Made by a program: the position numbers and the translations under genes. 64,000 nt of DNA from CF-118 sp035934385 (GTDB lineage: Bacteria > Chloroflexota > Dormibacteria > Dormibacterales > Dormibacteraceae), in assembly GCA_035934385.1 (NCBI GenBank), contig DASYXY010000081.1, positions 1 through 64,000 of the forward strand, given 5' to 3'. Each line of letters starts with the position of its first letter. Position 1 is the first letter of the stretch. Positions 35,955-44,139 of the stretch are shown here, piece after piece. The notes beneath the pieces are model-generated. The model worked only from the letters and a program-made list of their open reading frames with translations, did not search any database and was not told the origin of the DNA.

Positions 35955-36950
35955 TCAGGCGACCCCTTGCGCCGTGATCGTCGAAAGCTCACCAAGCATG
36001 ACCTCGACTACCTCGGGGTCCCACTGTTTGCCGGCCCCATCCTGGAGAGTGGCGATCGCCTCGTCGACGGAGCGCGCCTTGCGGTACGGACGGTCGGTCA
36101 CCAGTGCGTCGTACGCGTCGCAGACCGCGACGATCCGGGCGAGGCGGGGGATGGCGCGACCGGCGAGCCCGTCGGGATAGCCGCCGCCGTCGAAGTGCTC
36201 GTGATGGTTGCGGATGATGGGCAGCAGGTTCGTTCCGGAGCGAAGCGGACGAACGATGCTCTCGCCGATGGTCGTGTGCGCCCGCATCAGCCGGATCTCA
36301 TCGCCGACGAGCGGGCCTGGCTTCAGCAGGACGGCGTCGGGGACGCCGATCTTGCCGATGTCGTGGATGATGCCGCCCCTGTACAGCGCCTCCAGGCCGC
36401 GCTCGGGGAGACCGAGCTTCATCCCGATGTGACGCGCCGTCTCGGCCACGCGATGGGTGTGCTTCCCGGTGTACATGTCGTTTGCTTCGACCGCGGTGGC
36501 CAGCGAGAAGATCACCTGCTCGGCGCTGTCGAGCGTGTCGTACACGGCCTTCAAGCGGAAAGCGGAGCGCACCCGAGCGACCAGCTCGACCCTGTCGACG
36601 GGCTTGCTCATGAAGTCGTCGGCGCCGGCCTCCAACGCGAGCACCCTGTCGTTCGCGTTGTTGAGCGCGGTCAGCATGACCACCGGCAGCAGGTGGCCTC
36701 GCGGTCGCGCCTTGATGCGCCGGCATACCTCGTAGCCATCCATCCCCGGCATCTGCACGTCAAGCAGGACCAGGTCGGGCGCCTCGTTCTCGATGGCGGC
36801 CAGGGCGGCGGCTCCGTCTTCAACCGACTGCAGGCGGCAGTCGAGGTCGGACAGGAACGCCTCCACCAGCGCTCGGTTGGTCTCGCCGTCATCGACGACG
36901 AGCACCAGGGGTGCTCCGTGCGATGTCTGTCTCTGCTGCACCACTGTCAT
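35955..36950 (-). CDS. Response regulator with HD-GYP output domain (RpfG type)
   Basis: A 331-aa protein: receiver (LVLVVDDGETNRALV, LVLLDVQMPGMDG, DDFMSKPVDR) and HD-GYP domain (GIIHDIGKIGVPD, HHEHFDGGGYPDGL, ARIVAVCDAYDALVTDRPYR). The GYP motif reads GGGYP and looks competent for c-di-GMP hydrolysis. It is the first gene of the signalling operon, 5 bp ahead of the hybrid kinase, and so probably its main effector. A TAACAT box (36993-36998, minus) is a candidate promoter about 42 nt upstream. Confidence 0.9.
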   Translation of the reverse strand: MTVVQQRQTSHGAPLVLVVDDGETNRALVEAFLSDLDCRLQSVEDGAAALAAIENEAPDLVLLDVQMPGMDGYEVCRRIKARPRGHLLPVVMLTALNNANDRVLALEAGADDFMSKPVDRVELVARVRSAFRLKAVYDTLDSAEQVIFSLATAVEANDMYTGKHTHRVAETARHIGMKLGLPERGLEALYRGGIIHDIGKIGVPDAVLLKPGPLVGDEIRLMRAHTTIGESIVRPLRSGTNLLPIIRNHHEHFDGGGYPDGLAGRAIPRLARIVAVCDAYDALVTDRPYRKARSVDEAIATLQDGAGKQWDPEVVEVMLGELSTITAQGVA

Positions 36951-37049
36951 CGGGCCGGCTCCCCGCGAGCCGCTCCCATCCCCTTGAATTGGATGTTAAT
37001 TAGGACGCGCTCAGGTTCAGCCTGATTAGGCGCGCGTGTGCCTTGTCGG

Positions 37050-37370
37050 TCACGGCCGGGCATCCGGCCTCGAGATCACAACCACCGCCACGACAAGTAC
37101 CAGCGCCCGGACCGCCGTCATCACCGGCATGACCAAGGCCAGGTGACCAAGCCACCTCAGTGCCTGGCCGGCGACGGCCGGGTCCAGGACCACCGCGACC
37201 GGCACCGCGAGCAGGGCCAGCACCGCAGCGACGATCGCCCCGGCCAGACCCACCCGCCATCCGGTGAGGGTAGGGGTGAAGTCGTCAGCATTCGGGCAGG
37301 CCTCGATCCAGCCGGCCCGGGCCTGACCGCCGCGGGCCTGCGCCGCCATGGTCGCGGTCTGCAGGGACAT
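37050..37370 (-). CDS. Small two-segment membrane protein, unknown function
   Basis: A 106-aa protein with two hydrophobic segments (VGLAGAIVAAVLALLAVPVAVVL and MPVMTAVRALVLVVAVVVI). No family recognised. It sits alone between the signalling operon and the GAF-LuxR gene, in the same direction as both. The coding call rests on frame quality and a plausible ATG only. Confidence 0.5.
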   Translation of the reverse strand: MSLQTATMAAQARGGQARAGWIEACPNADDFTPTLTGWRVGLAGAIVAAVLALLAVPVAVVLDPAVAGQALRWLGHLALVMPVMTAVRALVLVVAVVVISRPDARP

Positions 37371-37495
37371 CTCTGGATCGCCTCTCCGGGGGCGGAATCA
37401 AACTAGGGCTGAACTCGAAAGTCAGGCCCCTCTCTAAAGGTGCAAATCTCTGTCAAGTGGATAGTTAACACTGACCTAACGGCTAAGTCACCGCT

Positions 37496-38908
37496 TTACA
37501 TCCAGCCCTCGCGGGTCGCCAGGCGAGCGAGCTCGGTCCGGTTGCCGGCGCCGACCGTTTGCAGGATGTGGCGGACGTGGAACTTGACGGTGCTCTGGCT
37601 CAGATGGAGGGTCCTGGCGATGGCCGCGTTGGTGGTGCCCTCGACCACCAGGCCGAGGATCTGGCGCTCGAGGTTGCTGAGCTTGGGCGCGCCGGCCACG
37701 GACGTCGGCGGGCTCGCGTGGCGGAGCGCCTCCGACATCGCCGCGTTGTCCACCGCCACGGCGGTGAAGCCCGCGATGGCGTCGAGGAAGCCAAGCCACT
37801 CGTCGTCAGGCTCGAGCGCCGACCGGTGGAACAGCTCGAGCACGCCGACTGGGCGGCCGCGCGCGTTGAGCCCGGCGGCGCAGTAGGCGCGGAAGCCCTC
37901 CCGCGCGAACAGGGTCCGCCGCCGGAACTGGGCGAGCGCGCCCCCGGTCAGGAGCTCGACCCGCGGCCTTTCCTGCAGGCGGGCCTGGGGTATGGCGCCG
38001 GCGTCCAGGCGGTATTCGGGCACGGAGGTGGAGCGGAAGCCGGCGTGGGCTGAGCTCACCAGGCTGCCGTCGGCGTGGTCGATCACCATCACGTCTGCCG
38101 CGTCCACGCCTAGGCCCGCCAGGACGTGGTCGAGGATCACCTGGAGGGTCAGGCGGAGATCACCGCTCGCCGCCATCGCCATGCTCACGCTTCGGACGGC
38201 GGCCAGCCGCTCGAGCCTGGAATTCGCGTCCGCATACAGCTGCGCGTTGTCGGCCGCCAGGCCGGTGCGGTCGGCGATCGGCTGAAGCCAGTCGACGTCC
38301 TGCTGGGTGAGCGGGGTCGTCGGACGGGCCTCGTAGAACGCGAGCCCGCCCACGGTGGCGCCGCGCGCACGCATCGGCACGACCATCACGGCGACGTCGA
38401 CCCAAGGCGCCATGACAGGCGGCGTCCGCCTTGCGAAATAGGCATGCACGTCGGCTCGCAGGGTGTTCAAGAAGTCTTCGCGGGTGAGGTGGGGCAGGAG
38501 CAGCGGCTCGCCGGTCTCGATCACCCGGTCGGCGAACGCCAGGCCGCTGGCCTCCCCCGAGCGGTGCAGGTCCTCCAGGTAGCGCGCCATCTGGGGGTTC
38601 TTCTCGTTGGCCGCGACCACCTTGACCGTGCGCGGATCCTTGCCGATCAGGTAGGCGACCCACGTGCCGCGCCGGATCCGGCTGAGCGCGCTCGTGACCG
38701 CGTTGAGGATCGCCTCGGGGCCCAGGCGGGCGTCGGCGATGCGGTCGTTGAGCTCCGCGAGGACGTGACCGGCTTCACCGGGCAGGGCACTGCCGCCGCC
38801 CGGCGCCTCCGGGTAGGGCGCGTCAGTCACCAGGATCCCCCACTCCTCTGGCTGTGAAGTGAACTTCCTGTCAAGTATAAGAACGGGCTCGGGCAGACTG
38901 TTATGCAT
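37496..38908 (-). CDS. GAF-domain LuxR-type transcriptional regulator
   Basis: A 470-aa cytoplasmic regulator with two GAF-like domains (about residues 50-200 and 225-385) and a C-terminal LuxR HTH (LSNLERQILGLVVEGTTNAAIARTLHLSQSTVKFHVRHIL). No receiver domain, so it probably senses a small ligand. The start is unsure: ATG 38908 or GTG 38830; a TTGACA (38869-38874, minus) lies within the longer version, which favours the shorter one. It is transcribed away from the secreted-peptide gene. Confidence 0.82.
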   Translation of the reverse strand: MHNSLPEPVLILDRKFTSQPEEWGILVTDAPYPEAPGGGSALPGEAGHVLAELNDRIADARLGPEAILNAVTSALSRIRRGTWVAYLIGKDPRTVKVVAANEKNPQMARYLEDLHRSGEASGLAFADRVIETGEPLLLPHLTREDFLNTLRADVHAYFARRTPPVMAPWVDVAVMVVPMRARGATVGGLAFYEARPTTPLTQQDVDWLQPIADRTGLAADNAQLYADANSRLERLAAVRSVSMAMAASGDLRLTLQVILDHVLAGLGVDAADVMVIDHADGSLVSSAHAGFRSTSVPEYRLDAGAIPQARLQERPRVELLTGGALAQFRRRTLFAREGFRAYCAAGLNARGRPVGVLELFHRSALEPDDEWLGFLDAIAGFTAVAVDNAAMSEALRHASPPTSVAGAPKLSNLERQILGLVVEGTTNAAIARTLHLSQSTVKFHVRHILQTVGAGNRTELARLATREGWM

Positions 38909-38911
38909 TGC

Positions 38912-38940
38912 TTGACAACCACCCCGATTCCGGCTTCACT
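38912..38940 (+). promoter_or_regulatory. Candidate sigma-70 promoter for the secreted peptide gene
   Basis: TTGACA at 38912-38917 and TTCACT at 38935-38940, 17 bp apart, giving a 5' leader of about 40 nt that contains the strong Shine-Dalgarno of the peptide gene. The -35 is perfect, the -10 weak. Confidence 0.45.
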
Positions 38941-38987
38941 GGCCGCACTCGCCCCTCCCGGGGTGACTTTGCGCAAGGAGGAGTTCG

Positions 38988-39083
38988 GTGCGCCGTTTTC
39001 TCATCTCGTTGATCCTCGCGGCCTCGGCAATCGTTGTAACTGCAGCGTCAGTGGGCGCTGACACCATCTGTCACTGCAGCTAG
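38988..39083 (+). CDS. Secreted 31-residue peptide precursor (candidate signalling peptide)
   Basis: A GTG-started frame behind a near-perfect Shine-Dalgarno (AAGGAGGAG, 38975-38983). The 31 residues begin VRRFLISLILAASAIVVTAA, a basic N end and hydrophobic core of a signal peptide, then SVGA before a probable signal-peptidase cut, leaving DTICHCS. The mature seven-residue end with two Cys resembles in size the exported pheromones of the Phr/PapR class. The XRE-TPR regulator gene starts about 80 bp downstream in the same direction. No homology is claimed; the call rests on the Shine-Dalgarno, signal peptide form and position. Confidence 0.6.
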   Translation: MRRFLISLILAASAIVVTAASVGADTICHCS

Positions 39084-39149
39084 AAGAAGAGGAAATGTAA
39101 AAAGTGGTCCTGTTGAGCCGGCGGTATTGCTGTTATGTGGAGCGGCTGT

Positions 39150-39155
39150 TAGGCT
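39150..39155 (+). promoter_or_regulatory. TANNNT -10 box for the XRE-TPR gene
   Basis: TAGGCT, 10 nt before the GTG at 39166, with no Shine-Dalgarno. If used, the regulator would have its own leaderless transcript apart from the peptide transcript. Confidence 0.4.
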
Positions 39156-39165
39156 GGCACGCGGT

Positions 39166-40536
39166 GTGGTAGTCCGCCAGCAGCCCGGCAGCAAACGCCG
39201 CCGGCTCCCTGGGCTGGCCGTGCGCCCGGGGGCCATCAAGCAGGCACGCGCCGAGGCGGGCCTGTCGTTGGCCCAGGTCGCATCGGGGGAGGTCAGTCGC
39301 ACCGCGGTCTTCCTTGCCGAAACGGGCAAGACGCGACCGACCCTGCCCACGATCCAGCTCATCGCCGCCCGCACCGGCAAGCCCGTGGAGTACTTCCTCG
39401 AGGACGGTGAGGCTGCCCTCATCAAGCGCATCGACCTCGATGCTCTGCGCGGCCTCGCGGCGGCTGAGAAATTCACGGAGCTGCACGCGGCGGCGGCCGC
39501 GGCCAAGGCCGAGGCGGTCGACCCGCTCGACCGGGCGTGGGCCGCCTTCTTCCTCGGCCAGGCATTTTTCCGGCTCGCCAAACCGCACCCCGCGCTCGAC
39601 GAGCTGCGCGAGGCGCGCGAGACGTTCCAGCGCTCGGGCGATCAGTGGATGGTCGTGGACTGCACGGACCTCATCGCCGGAGCGCTCAGCCTGCTCGAGG
39701 ACAGGGCCGCGCTGGGAATCGCCGAAGCCAACCTCGAAGCGTGCCGCCGCCTGCGACCAGCGAACCGCGCGCTCGAAGCGCGCGTCATCGGCAGGTTGGG
39801 CTCGATCCACCTCGTCCTGCACAACTGGTCGAAGGCCGTCGAGTTTTACTCGGAGGCGGTCGAGGTTGCGGGTGAGCTCAAAGACCTGAGCCGCCTAGGC
39901 AAGATGTACGGCAACCTCGGCGGTGCGTACGAGCACCTGGGCGACCTGGCGCGCGCTCGCGCCTACTCGCAGAAGTCGATCGCGATCCACGAGCTGCTCA
40001 ACGACCAGATCTCGGTCGCCCGCGCGGAGAACAACCTCGGGCTGGTGCTCATGCGACAGGGCGAGCTCGACCAGGCCCGCGAGCACCTCGACCGCGCGCT
40101 TCGCCTGTACGACGAGGCCGGCGTAGAGGTCGGCAAGGGCCACCTGCTGCTGAGCCTCGCCGAGCTCGAGCTCCACGGTCACGACCCCGAGGGGGCACGC
40201 AGGTTCTCGCTCATGGCTCGAGACGTGGCGCACCGCCACAACGAGCTCGGAGTCATCGGCAAGGCGCACGAGATCATGGGCCAGGCGGCCGAGATGAGCG
40301 GCAACCTCAACCTGGCGGACACCGAGTTCAGGACCGCCATCACAATGCTCGAACGCAGCGAACACCTGACCGAGCACCTCGTGGCGTGTCTTGCCATCTA
40401 CGCGCAGGTGCTGGAAGCGCGCGGCGACGCGACGGGCGCGCTTGAGCTTCTCAAGCGAGCCATCGGCGCCACGCGACCAGAGCTGGCGCCGGCCGCGGCT
40501 GCTCAGGAGCAACAGGAAGCCCGGACCTCGGCATAA
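39166..40536 (+). CDS. XRE-family HTH regulator with TPR repeats
   Basis: About 456 aa: an XRE helix-turn-helix near residues 20-70 (AIKQARAEAGLSLAQVASG, then SRTAVFLAETGKTRP and a PVEYFLED end) and an all-helical C-terminal region of about nine TPR-like repeats (clear units at GKMYGNLGGAYEHLGDLARA and AENNLGLVLMRQGELDQA). This is the layout of RRNPP peptide receptors (PlcR, NprR, Rgg). Other high-GC XRE-TPR proteins have no known ligand. Possible starts are TTG 39127, GTG 39166 and GTG 39220; GTG 39166 fits the TAGGCT box. Confidence 0.82.
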   Translation: MVVRQQPGSKRRRLPGLAVRPGAIKQARAEAGLSLAQVASGEVSRTAVFLAETGKTRPTLPTIQLIAARTGKPVEYFLEDGEAALIKRIDLDALRGLAAAEKFTELHAAAAAAKAEAVDPLDRAWAAFFLGQAFFRLAKPHPALDELREARETFQRSGDQWMVVDCTDLIAGALSLLEDRAALGIAEANLEACRRLRPANRALEARVIGRLGSIHLVLHNWSKAVEFYSEAVEVAGELKDLSRLGKMYGNLGGAYEHLGDLARARAYSQKSIAIHELLNDQISVARAENNLGLVLMRQGELDQAREHLDRALRLYDEAGVEVGKGHLLLSLAELELHGHDPEGARRFSLMARDVAHRHNELGVIGKAHEIMGQAAEMSGNLNLADTEFRTAITMLERSEHLTEHLVACLAIYAQVLEARGDATGALELLKRAIGATRPELAPAAAAQEQQEARTSA

Positions 40537-40555
40537 GAGCCGCGCCGGCTCTTAT
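40533..40555 (+). terminator. Perfect 10-bp hairpin at the stop codon of the XRE-TPR gene
   Basis: ATAAGAGCCG and CGGCTCTTAT flank a 3-nt loop (CGC). The TAA stop lies in the left arm. There is no T-tract, so Rho-independent termination is weak at best; it may protect the 3' end or serve as a palindromic operator for the following response regulator. Confidence 0.45.
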
Positions 40556-40575
40556 CGGAATCTCATTCGCAGGCT

Positions 40576-40581
40576 TATAAC
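40576..40581 (+). promoter_or_regulatory. -10 box (TATAAC) for the OmpR-type regulator gene
   Basis: TATAAC ends 8 nt before the ATG at 40590, predicting a start 2 nt before the codon. Confidence 0.5.
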
Positions 40582-40589
40582 TCCTGTCG

Positions 40590-41264
40590 ATGACAGCCTC
40601 CAGGGTCCTGGTGGTCGAGGACGATGCCCCGCTAGCCGCGACATTGGAGCGTGTGCTCGTGGCGGAAGGTCACGATGTCGAGGTCACCGGGGACGGCCTG
40701 GATGCGCTGCGTCGCGCTCGAGCGAGGGTGCCGGACCTGGTGGTGCTCGACCTCATGCTTCCCGGCGCGGACGGCGTAACGGTCTGCCGACGGATGCGCG
40801 AGACCGCGCAGTTCCCGATCCTGATGCTGACCGCGCTCAGCGGCACCGAACATCGCGTGCGCGGCCTTGACAGCGGCGCCGACGACTACCTCGTCAAGCC
40901 GTTCGCGTACCAGGAGCTGCTCGCCCGCGTGCGCGCCCTGCTGCGCCGGTCGCGTCCGGCTGACCGGCTGCGATTCGCCGACGTCGAGCTCGTTCCTGCT
41001 GCGCGCGCAGCGTATCGAGGCTCCCGTCAGCTCGATCTAACCGCCACGGAGTACGCCCTCCTCGAGTACCTGCTGCGCCATCCGCGCCAGGTGCTTTCGC
41101 GCGAGCAGCTGCTCTCGTCGGTATGGCGAGACGAGCCTGACAACGACAACGTGGTCGCCGTCTACATCGGCTACCTGCGGCAGAAGCTCGAGCTGAACGG
41201 CGAGTCGAGGCTGGTGCACACGGTGCGCGGCGCCGGGTACTCGCTCCGCGAAGGCGCTCAGTAG
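40590..41264 (+). CDS. OmpR/PhoB-family response regulator
   Basis: A 224-aa regulator: receiver (VLVVEDDAPLAATLERVL, phospho-Asp in LVVLDLMLPGADG, Lys in DDYLVKPFAYQE) and a winged-helix DNA-binding domain (LTATEYALLEYLLRHPRQVLSREQLL ... NVVAVYIGYLRQKL). It is followed after 2 bp by its histidine kinase. Regulated genes are unknown; the next gene downstream is the membrane protein at 42648. Confidence 0.93.
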   Translation: MTASRVLVVEDDAPLAATLERVLVAEGHDVEVTGDGLDALRRARARVPDLVVLDLMLPGADGVTVCRRMRETAQFPILMLTALSGTEHRVRGLDSGADDYLVKPFAYQELLARVRALLRRSRPADRLRFADVELVPAARAAYRGSRQLDLTATEYALLEYLLRHPRQVLSREQLLSSVWRDEPDNDNVVAVYIGYLRQKLELNGESRLVHTVRGAGYSLREGAQ

Positions 41265-41266
41265 CG

Positions 41267-42625
41267 TTGTCGCTGCGACTACGCCTCGCCTTGTTCGGCG
41301 CCGCGGTGGTGGCGCTCGCCCTCGTGCTGTTCGGCGTGCTTGTCTACACGCTCCTGGCGCTTAGCGCAACGAACAACCAGGACATGCAGCTGCGTGCACG
41401 CGCAGAGCAGGCGGCCTCGTCGACGAACGTGGGCGACCTCTCGCCGCATCCATTGATCGCGGCGGCCGACCTGAGCAACAGCACGGATGTGTACGTCGAG
41501 GTGCTCGATCCGAATGGAGTCCCGCTCTACGCAACGGCGATGCTGAATGGGGCGCCGCCGCCTGTGCCCGTCGGTCTCCTCGCGCAAGCGAGCGCGCACA
41601 ACGGTGCCTTCGCGACCGAGGGCGATGCTCGCAAGGGCACGCAGCTTCGCGTGTACGCGCAGCCGCTCGTCGGCGGCTACGTGATCGCGGGGCAGTCGAC
41701 GCGGGTGCCGGCCTCGAACGTATCAGGGGTCGTCGCGTTCCTGATCATCTCCGCGGTGCCCGCTCTACTCGCGGCGCTCATTGCATCGTGGCTCGTGGCC
41801 GGCCGAGCGCTGCGCCCGCTGCGCATGGTCGCGAGCACCGCCGACGACATCGGTAGGACAAGGGACTTCAGCCGCCGGCTCGCCGTCGGCAGACGCGGTG
41901 ACGAGGTGGCGCTGCTGTCGGCGAGCTTCAACCGAATGCTTGCGGCGCTCCAGACCGCGCTCGACGCGCAGCGTCGCTTCGTGGCCGACGCCTCGCATGA
42001 GCTGCGCACGCCGCTCGCCACCATCCAGGGCAACGCGGGCCTGCTTGCGATCGGTCCGAACGTCGACGAAAAGGTCCGCCGGGCGGCGGCAGCCGACATC
42101 GTCGGGGAGAGCGAGCGCATGGCGCGGCTGACGGACCGCTTGCTGACGCTGGCCCGGGCCGACTCGGGCCTGGACCTGCAGCTCGCGCCGGTGCAGCTAG
42201 CTCCCCTCGCGGAGGAGGTGGTGCGCCAGGCGGCCACGTTGCATCCCGATCTGCACCTGACCACCGACCTCGCCGACCTCGCGGTGTCTGGAGACGAGGA
42301 CGCACTCCGCCAGCTGCTGTGGATCCTTCTCGACAACGCCGCGCGCCACGCCCGCTCGAAGGTCTCGGTCGCCGTCCAGGCGGACGGCGATTGGGCACGC
42401 CTCTTGGTCGCCGACGACGGGCCGGGGGTGCCGCCGGACGACCGCGAGCGCATCTTCGAGCGGTTCTACAAGGCCGATCCCTCGCGGCGTGACGGCGGCG
42501 CTGGGCTGGGGCTGGCGATCGCGCGTTGGATAGCGGAGCAGCACGCCGGCCGCATCATCGCCGCCGACGGTCCGGATGGTGGCGCCGGGTTCTTCGTCGA
42601 CCTTCCTCTCTTATCTCGCTCTTAG
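41267..42625 (+). CDS. Two-segment membrane sensor histidine kinase
   Basis: A 452-aa kinase of the classical type: membrane segments at residues ~5-30 and ~155-175 with an extracytoplasmic sensor between them, HAMP, HisKA (DASHELRTPLATIQGNAGLL) and HATPase (DNAARHA, DDGPGVP, GAGLGLAIARW). The TTG at 41267 is 2 bp after the regulator stop. Cognate partner of the OmpR-type regulator. Confidence 0.92.
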   Translation: MSLRLRLALFGAAVVALALVLFGVLVYTLLALSATNNQDMQLRARAEQAASSTNVGDLSPHPLIAAADLSNSTDVYVEVLDPNGVPLYATAMLNGAPPPVPVGLLAQASAHNGAFATEGDARKGTQLRVYAQPLVGGYVIAGQSTRVPASNVSGVVAFLIISAVPALLAALIASWLVAGRALRPLRMVASTADDIGRTRDFSRRLAVGRRGDEVALLSASFNRMLAALQTALDAQRRFVADASHELRTPLATIQGNAGLLAIGPNVDEKVRRAAAADIVGESERMARLTDRLLTLARADSGLDLQLAPVQLAPLAEEVVRQAATLHPDLHLTTDLADLAVSGDEDALRQLLWILLDNAARHARSKVSVAVQADGDWARLLVADDGPGVPPDDRERIFERFYKADPSRRDGGAGLGLAIARWIAEQHAGRIIAADGPDGGAGFFVDLPLLSRS

Positions 42626-42647
42626 AACGCGCGCCGACGATGGGCGC

Positions 42648-43730
42648 ATGTACGACATCGCTCCGGCTCACGCGATCGGTCTCTACGGGGGCCTGATCGC
42701 TCTACCGCTTGCGGTGCTGGTCGTGCGCCGCAGTCGCGACCATCGCGGACAGCCGAGCACGGTGCAGATCGCATGCGTGCTGATGGTGATCACGGGCGTG
42801 ATCCACCTGGCGCTGATCCCTCACCACCTCGCCACCGATCCGGTCACGTCGCTCCTCTTCCTTTTCAACGGCCTCGCCTTCCTGGCCCTCGCGTTCGCAG
42901 TCGGATGGCGCTGGTGGAGGCTCGGCTCCGCGTCGCTGCTGGTGGCGACGATCCTCGGATACCTCTTCTATGTGGACTTCAGGCTCGAGGGCCCCGACCA
43001 GGTCGGGCTGGCCACCAAGGTCATCGAGTTCGCTGCTCTCGGGATGGTGCTGGTGCCTGTGCCGAACGAGAGTGGGGTGCGAGACCGGCCCTGGTACTGG
43101 GCCCTGCTCGCGTCAGGCCTGCCCGCGCTGATGCTGGTCAGCGGCGCCGGCGTGTGGATCGACGCACTCGCGCATCCCGATCCCCGCCACGTGCACGCCG
43201 GAGCGACGCTGCAGTCCACCAACGCGTTGCCGACCTCGGGCCAGCAGGAAGCGGCCGCCCAGCTTTACGAGCAGACCGCCGCGGCGATCGGTCCCTACCA
43301 GGACTGGCGCCTGGCCTGGGCGGCCGGCTACCGGCCTTCGGGCTCGATCGAAATGCCGTCGACGCACTGGTTCAACCAGGCGTACGCGAAGGGACCCGTT
43401 CTCGATCCTCGTCATCCGCAGGGACTCGTGTACGCGAACACGCACCACGGACCGGTGTTGCTGGGAGCGATGTTCCAGATGCAGCGCATCGGAGAATTCG
43501 GGCCCGACCCCGGCGGCCCGCTGACCGCGTGGCATCAGCACGAGAACATCTGCTTCAGCCCGATCGGGCTCGAGTTCAGCCTGATGACGCCTTACTCAAC
43601 GTGTCCGCTCGGCGCATTCGACCTGACGGCGCCGGCGATGCTGCATGTCTGGATCGTCGACAACCCCAAGGGAGGACAGTTCGCAGTCGACATCGACCCC
43701 GCGGTCGTGGCCGCCATCGACAGGACATGA
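42648..43730 (+). CDS. Membrane protein with His-rich C-terminal domain, unknown function
   Basis: A 360-aa protein. Five to six hydrophobic segments (residues ~5-170) precede a large soluble domain with conserved-looking His/Trp clusters: MPSTHWFNQAYAKG, YANTHHGPVLLGAMFQM and TAWHQHENICFSPIG. The His pattern suggests metal binding. I do not recognise the family. The ATG at 42648 lies 22 bp after the kinase stop and may be in its operon; its stop overlaps the next ATG (ATGA). Confidence 0.7.
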   Translation: MYDIAPAHAIGLYGGLIALPLAVLVVRRSRDHRGQPSTVQIACVLMVITGVIHLALIPHHLATDPVTSLLFLFNGLAFLALAFAVGWRWWRLGSASLLVATILGYLFYVDFRLEGPDQVGLATKVIEFAALGMVLVPVPNESGVRDRPWYWALLASGLPALMLVSGAGVWIDALAHPDPRHVHAGATLQSTNALPTSGQQEAAAQLYEQTAAAIGPYQDWRLAWAAGYRPSGSIEMPSTHWFNQAYAKGPVLDPRHPQGLVYANTHHGPVLLGAMFQMQRIGEFGPDPGGPLTAWHQHENICFSPIGLEFSLMTPYSTCPLGAFDLTAPAMLHVWIVDNPKGGQFAVDIDPAVVAAIDRT

Positions 43731-44128
43731 ACCAGATGGCCGCCACCAGCCGCCCAGAAGCCGCCTTCGTCCTGCTCCTGATGCAGGCGACCTTCTGGTC
43801 CCTCGCGGGAATCTCCGCGCTGCCATTCGTGCTCGGCGGGGAGGCGTGGATGCTGCTGCTCGCTGCCTCTACGTTTGCGCTCGCGGGATTCGCGGTCTGG
43901 ATCGGTGTGGGCATCGTGCGGCGCAGGAGATGGGCGCGCCGCGCAGTGCTGGTGCTCGAATGGATATGCCTGTCCGGCTCGCTTCTGTTGCTGGCAGTGC
44001 CGCTCGGCGCCAACCGGGGACCGGTTTCGCTGGTGGTCAACGTCGTGCTGCCCTCCGCGGTCATCCTGCTGCTGCGCGGCAAGCGCATGCGAACTCAGTT
44101 CGGAATAGGGAGTCGTGTCACGGGGTAG
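43727..44128 (+). CDS. Small four-segment membrane protein, unknown function
   Basis: A 133-aa protein with about four hydrophobic segments (FVLLLMQATFWSLAGISALPFVLG, MLLLAASTFALAGFAVWIGVGI, and two more after an RRRRWARR loop). Unknown family. It is translationally coupled to the His-rich membrane protein. The selenoprotein gene starts 11 bp downstream. Confidence 0.65.
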   Translation: MNQMAATSRPEAAFVLLLMQATFWSLAGISALPFVLGGEAWMLLLAASTFALAGFAVWIGVGIVRRRRWARRAVLVLEWICLSGSLLLLAVPLGANRGPVSLVVNVVLPSAVILLLRGKRMRTQFGIGSRVTG

Positions 44129-44131
44129 CAT
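44126..44131 (+). promoter_or_regulatory. TANNNT -10 box for the selenoprotein gene
   Basis: TAGCAT, 8 nt before the GTG at 44140, includes the TAG stop of the preceding gene. It predicts a leaderless transcript. Confidence 0.45.
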
Positions 44132-44139
44132 CCGTCGAC

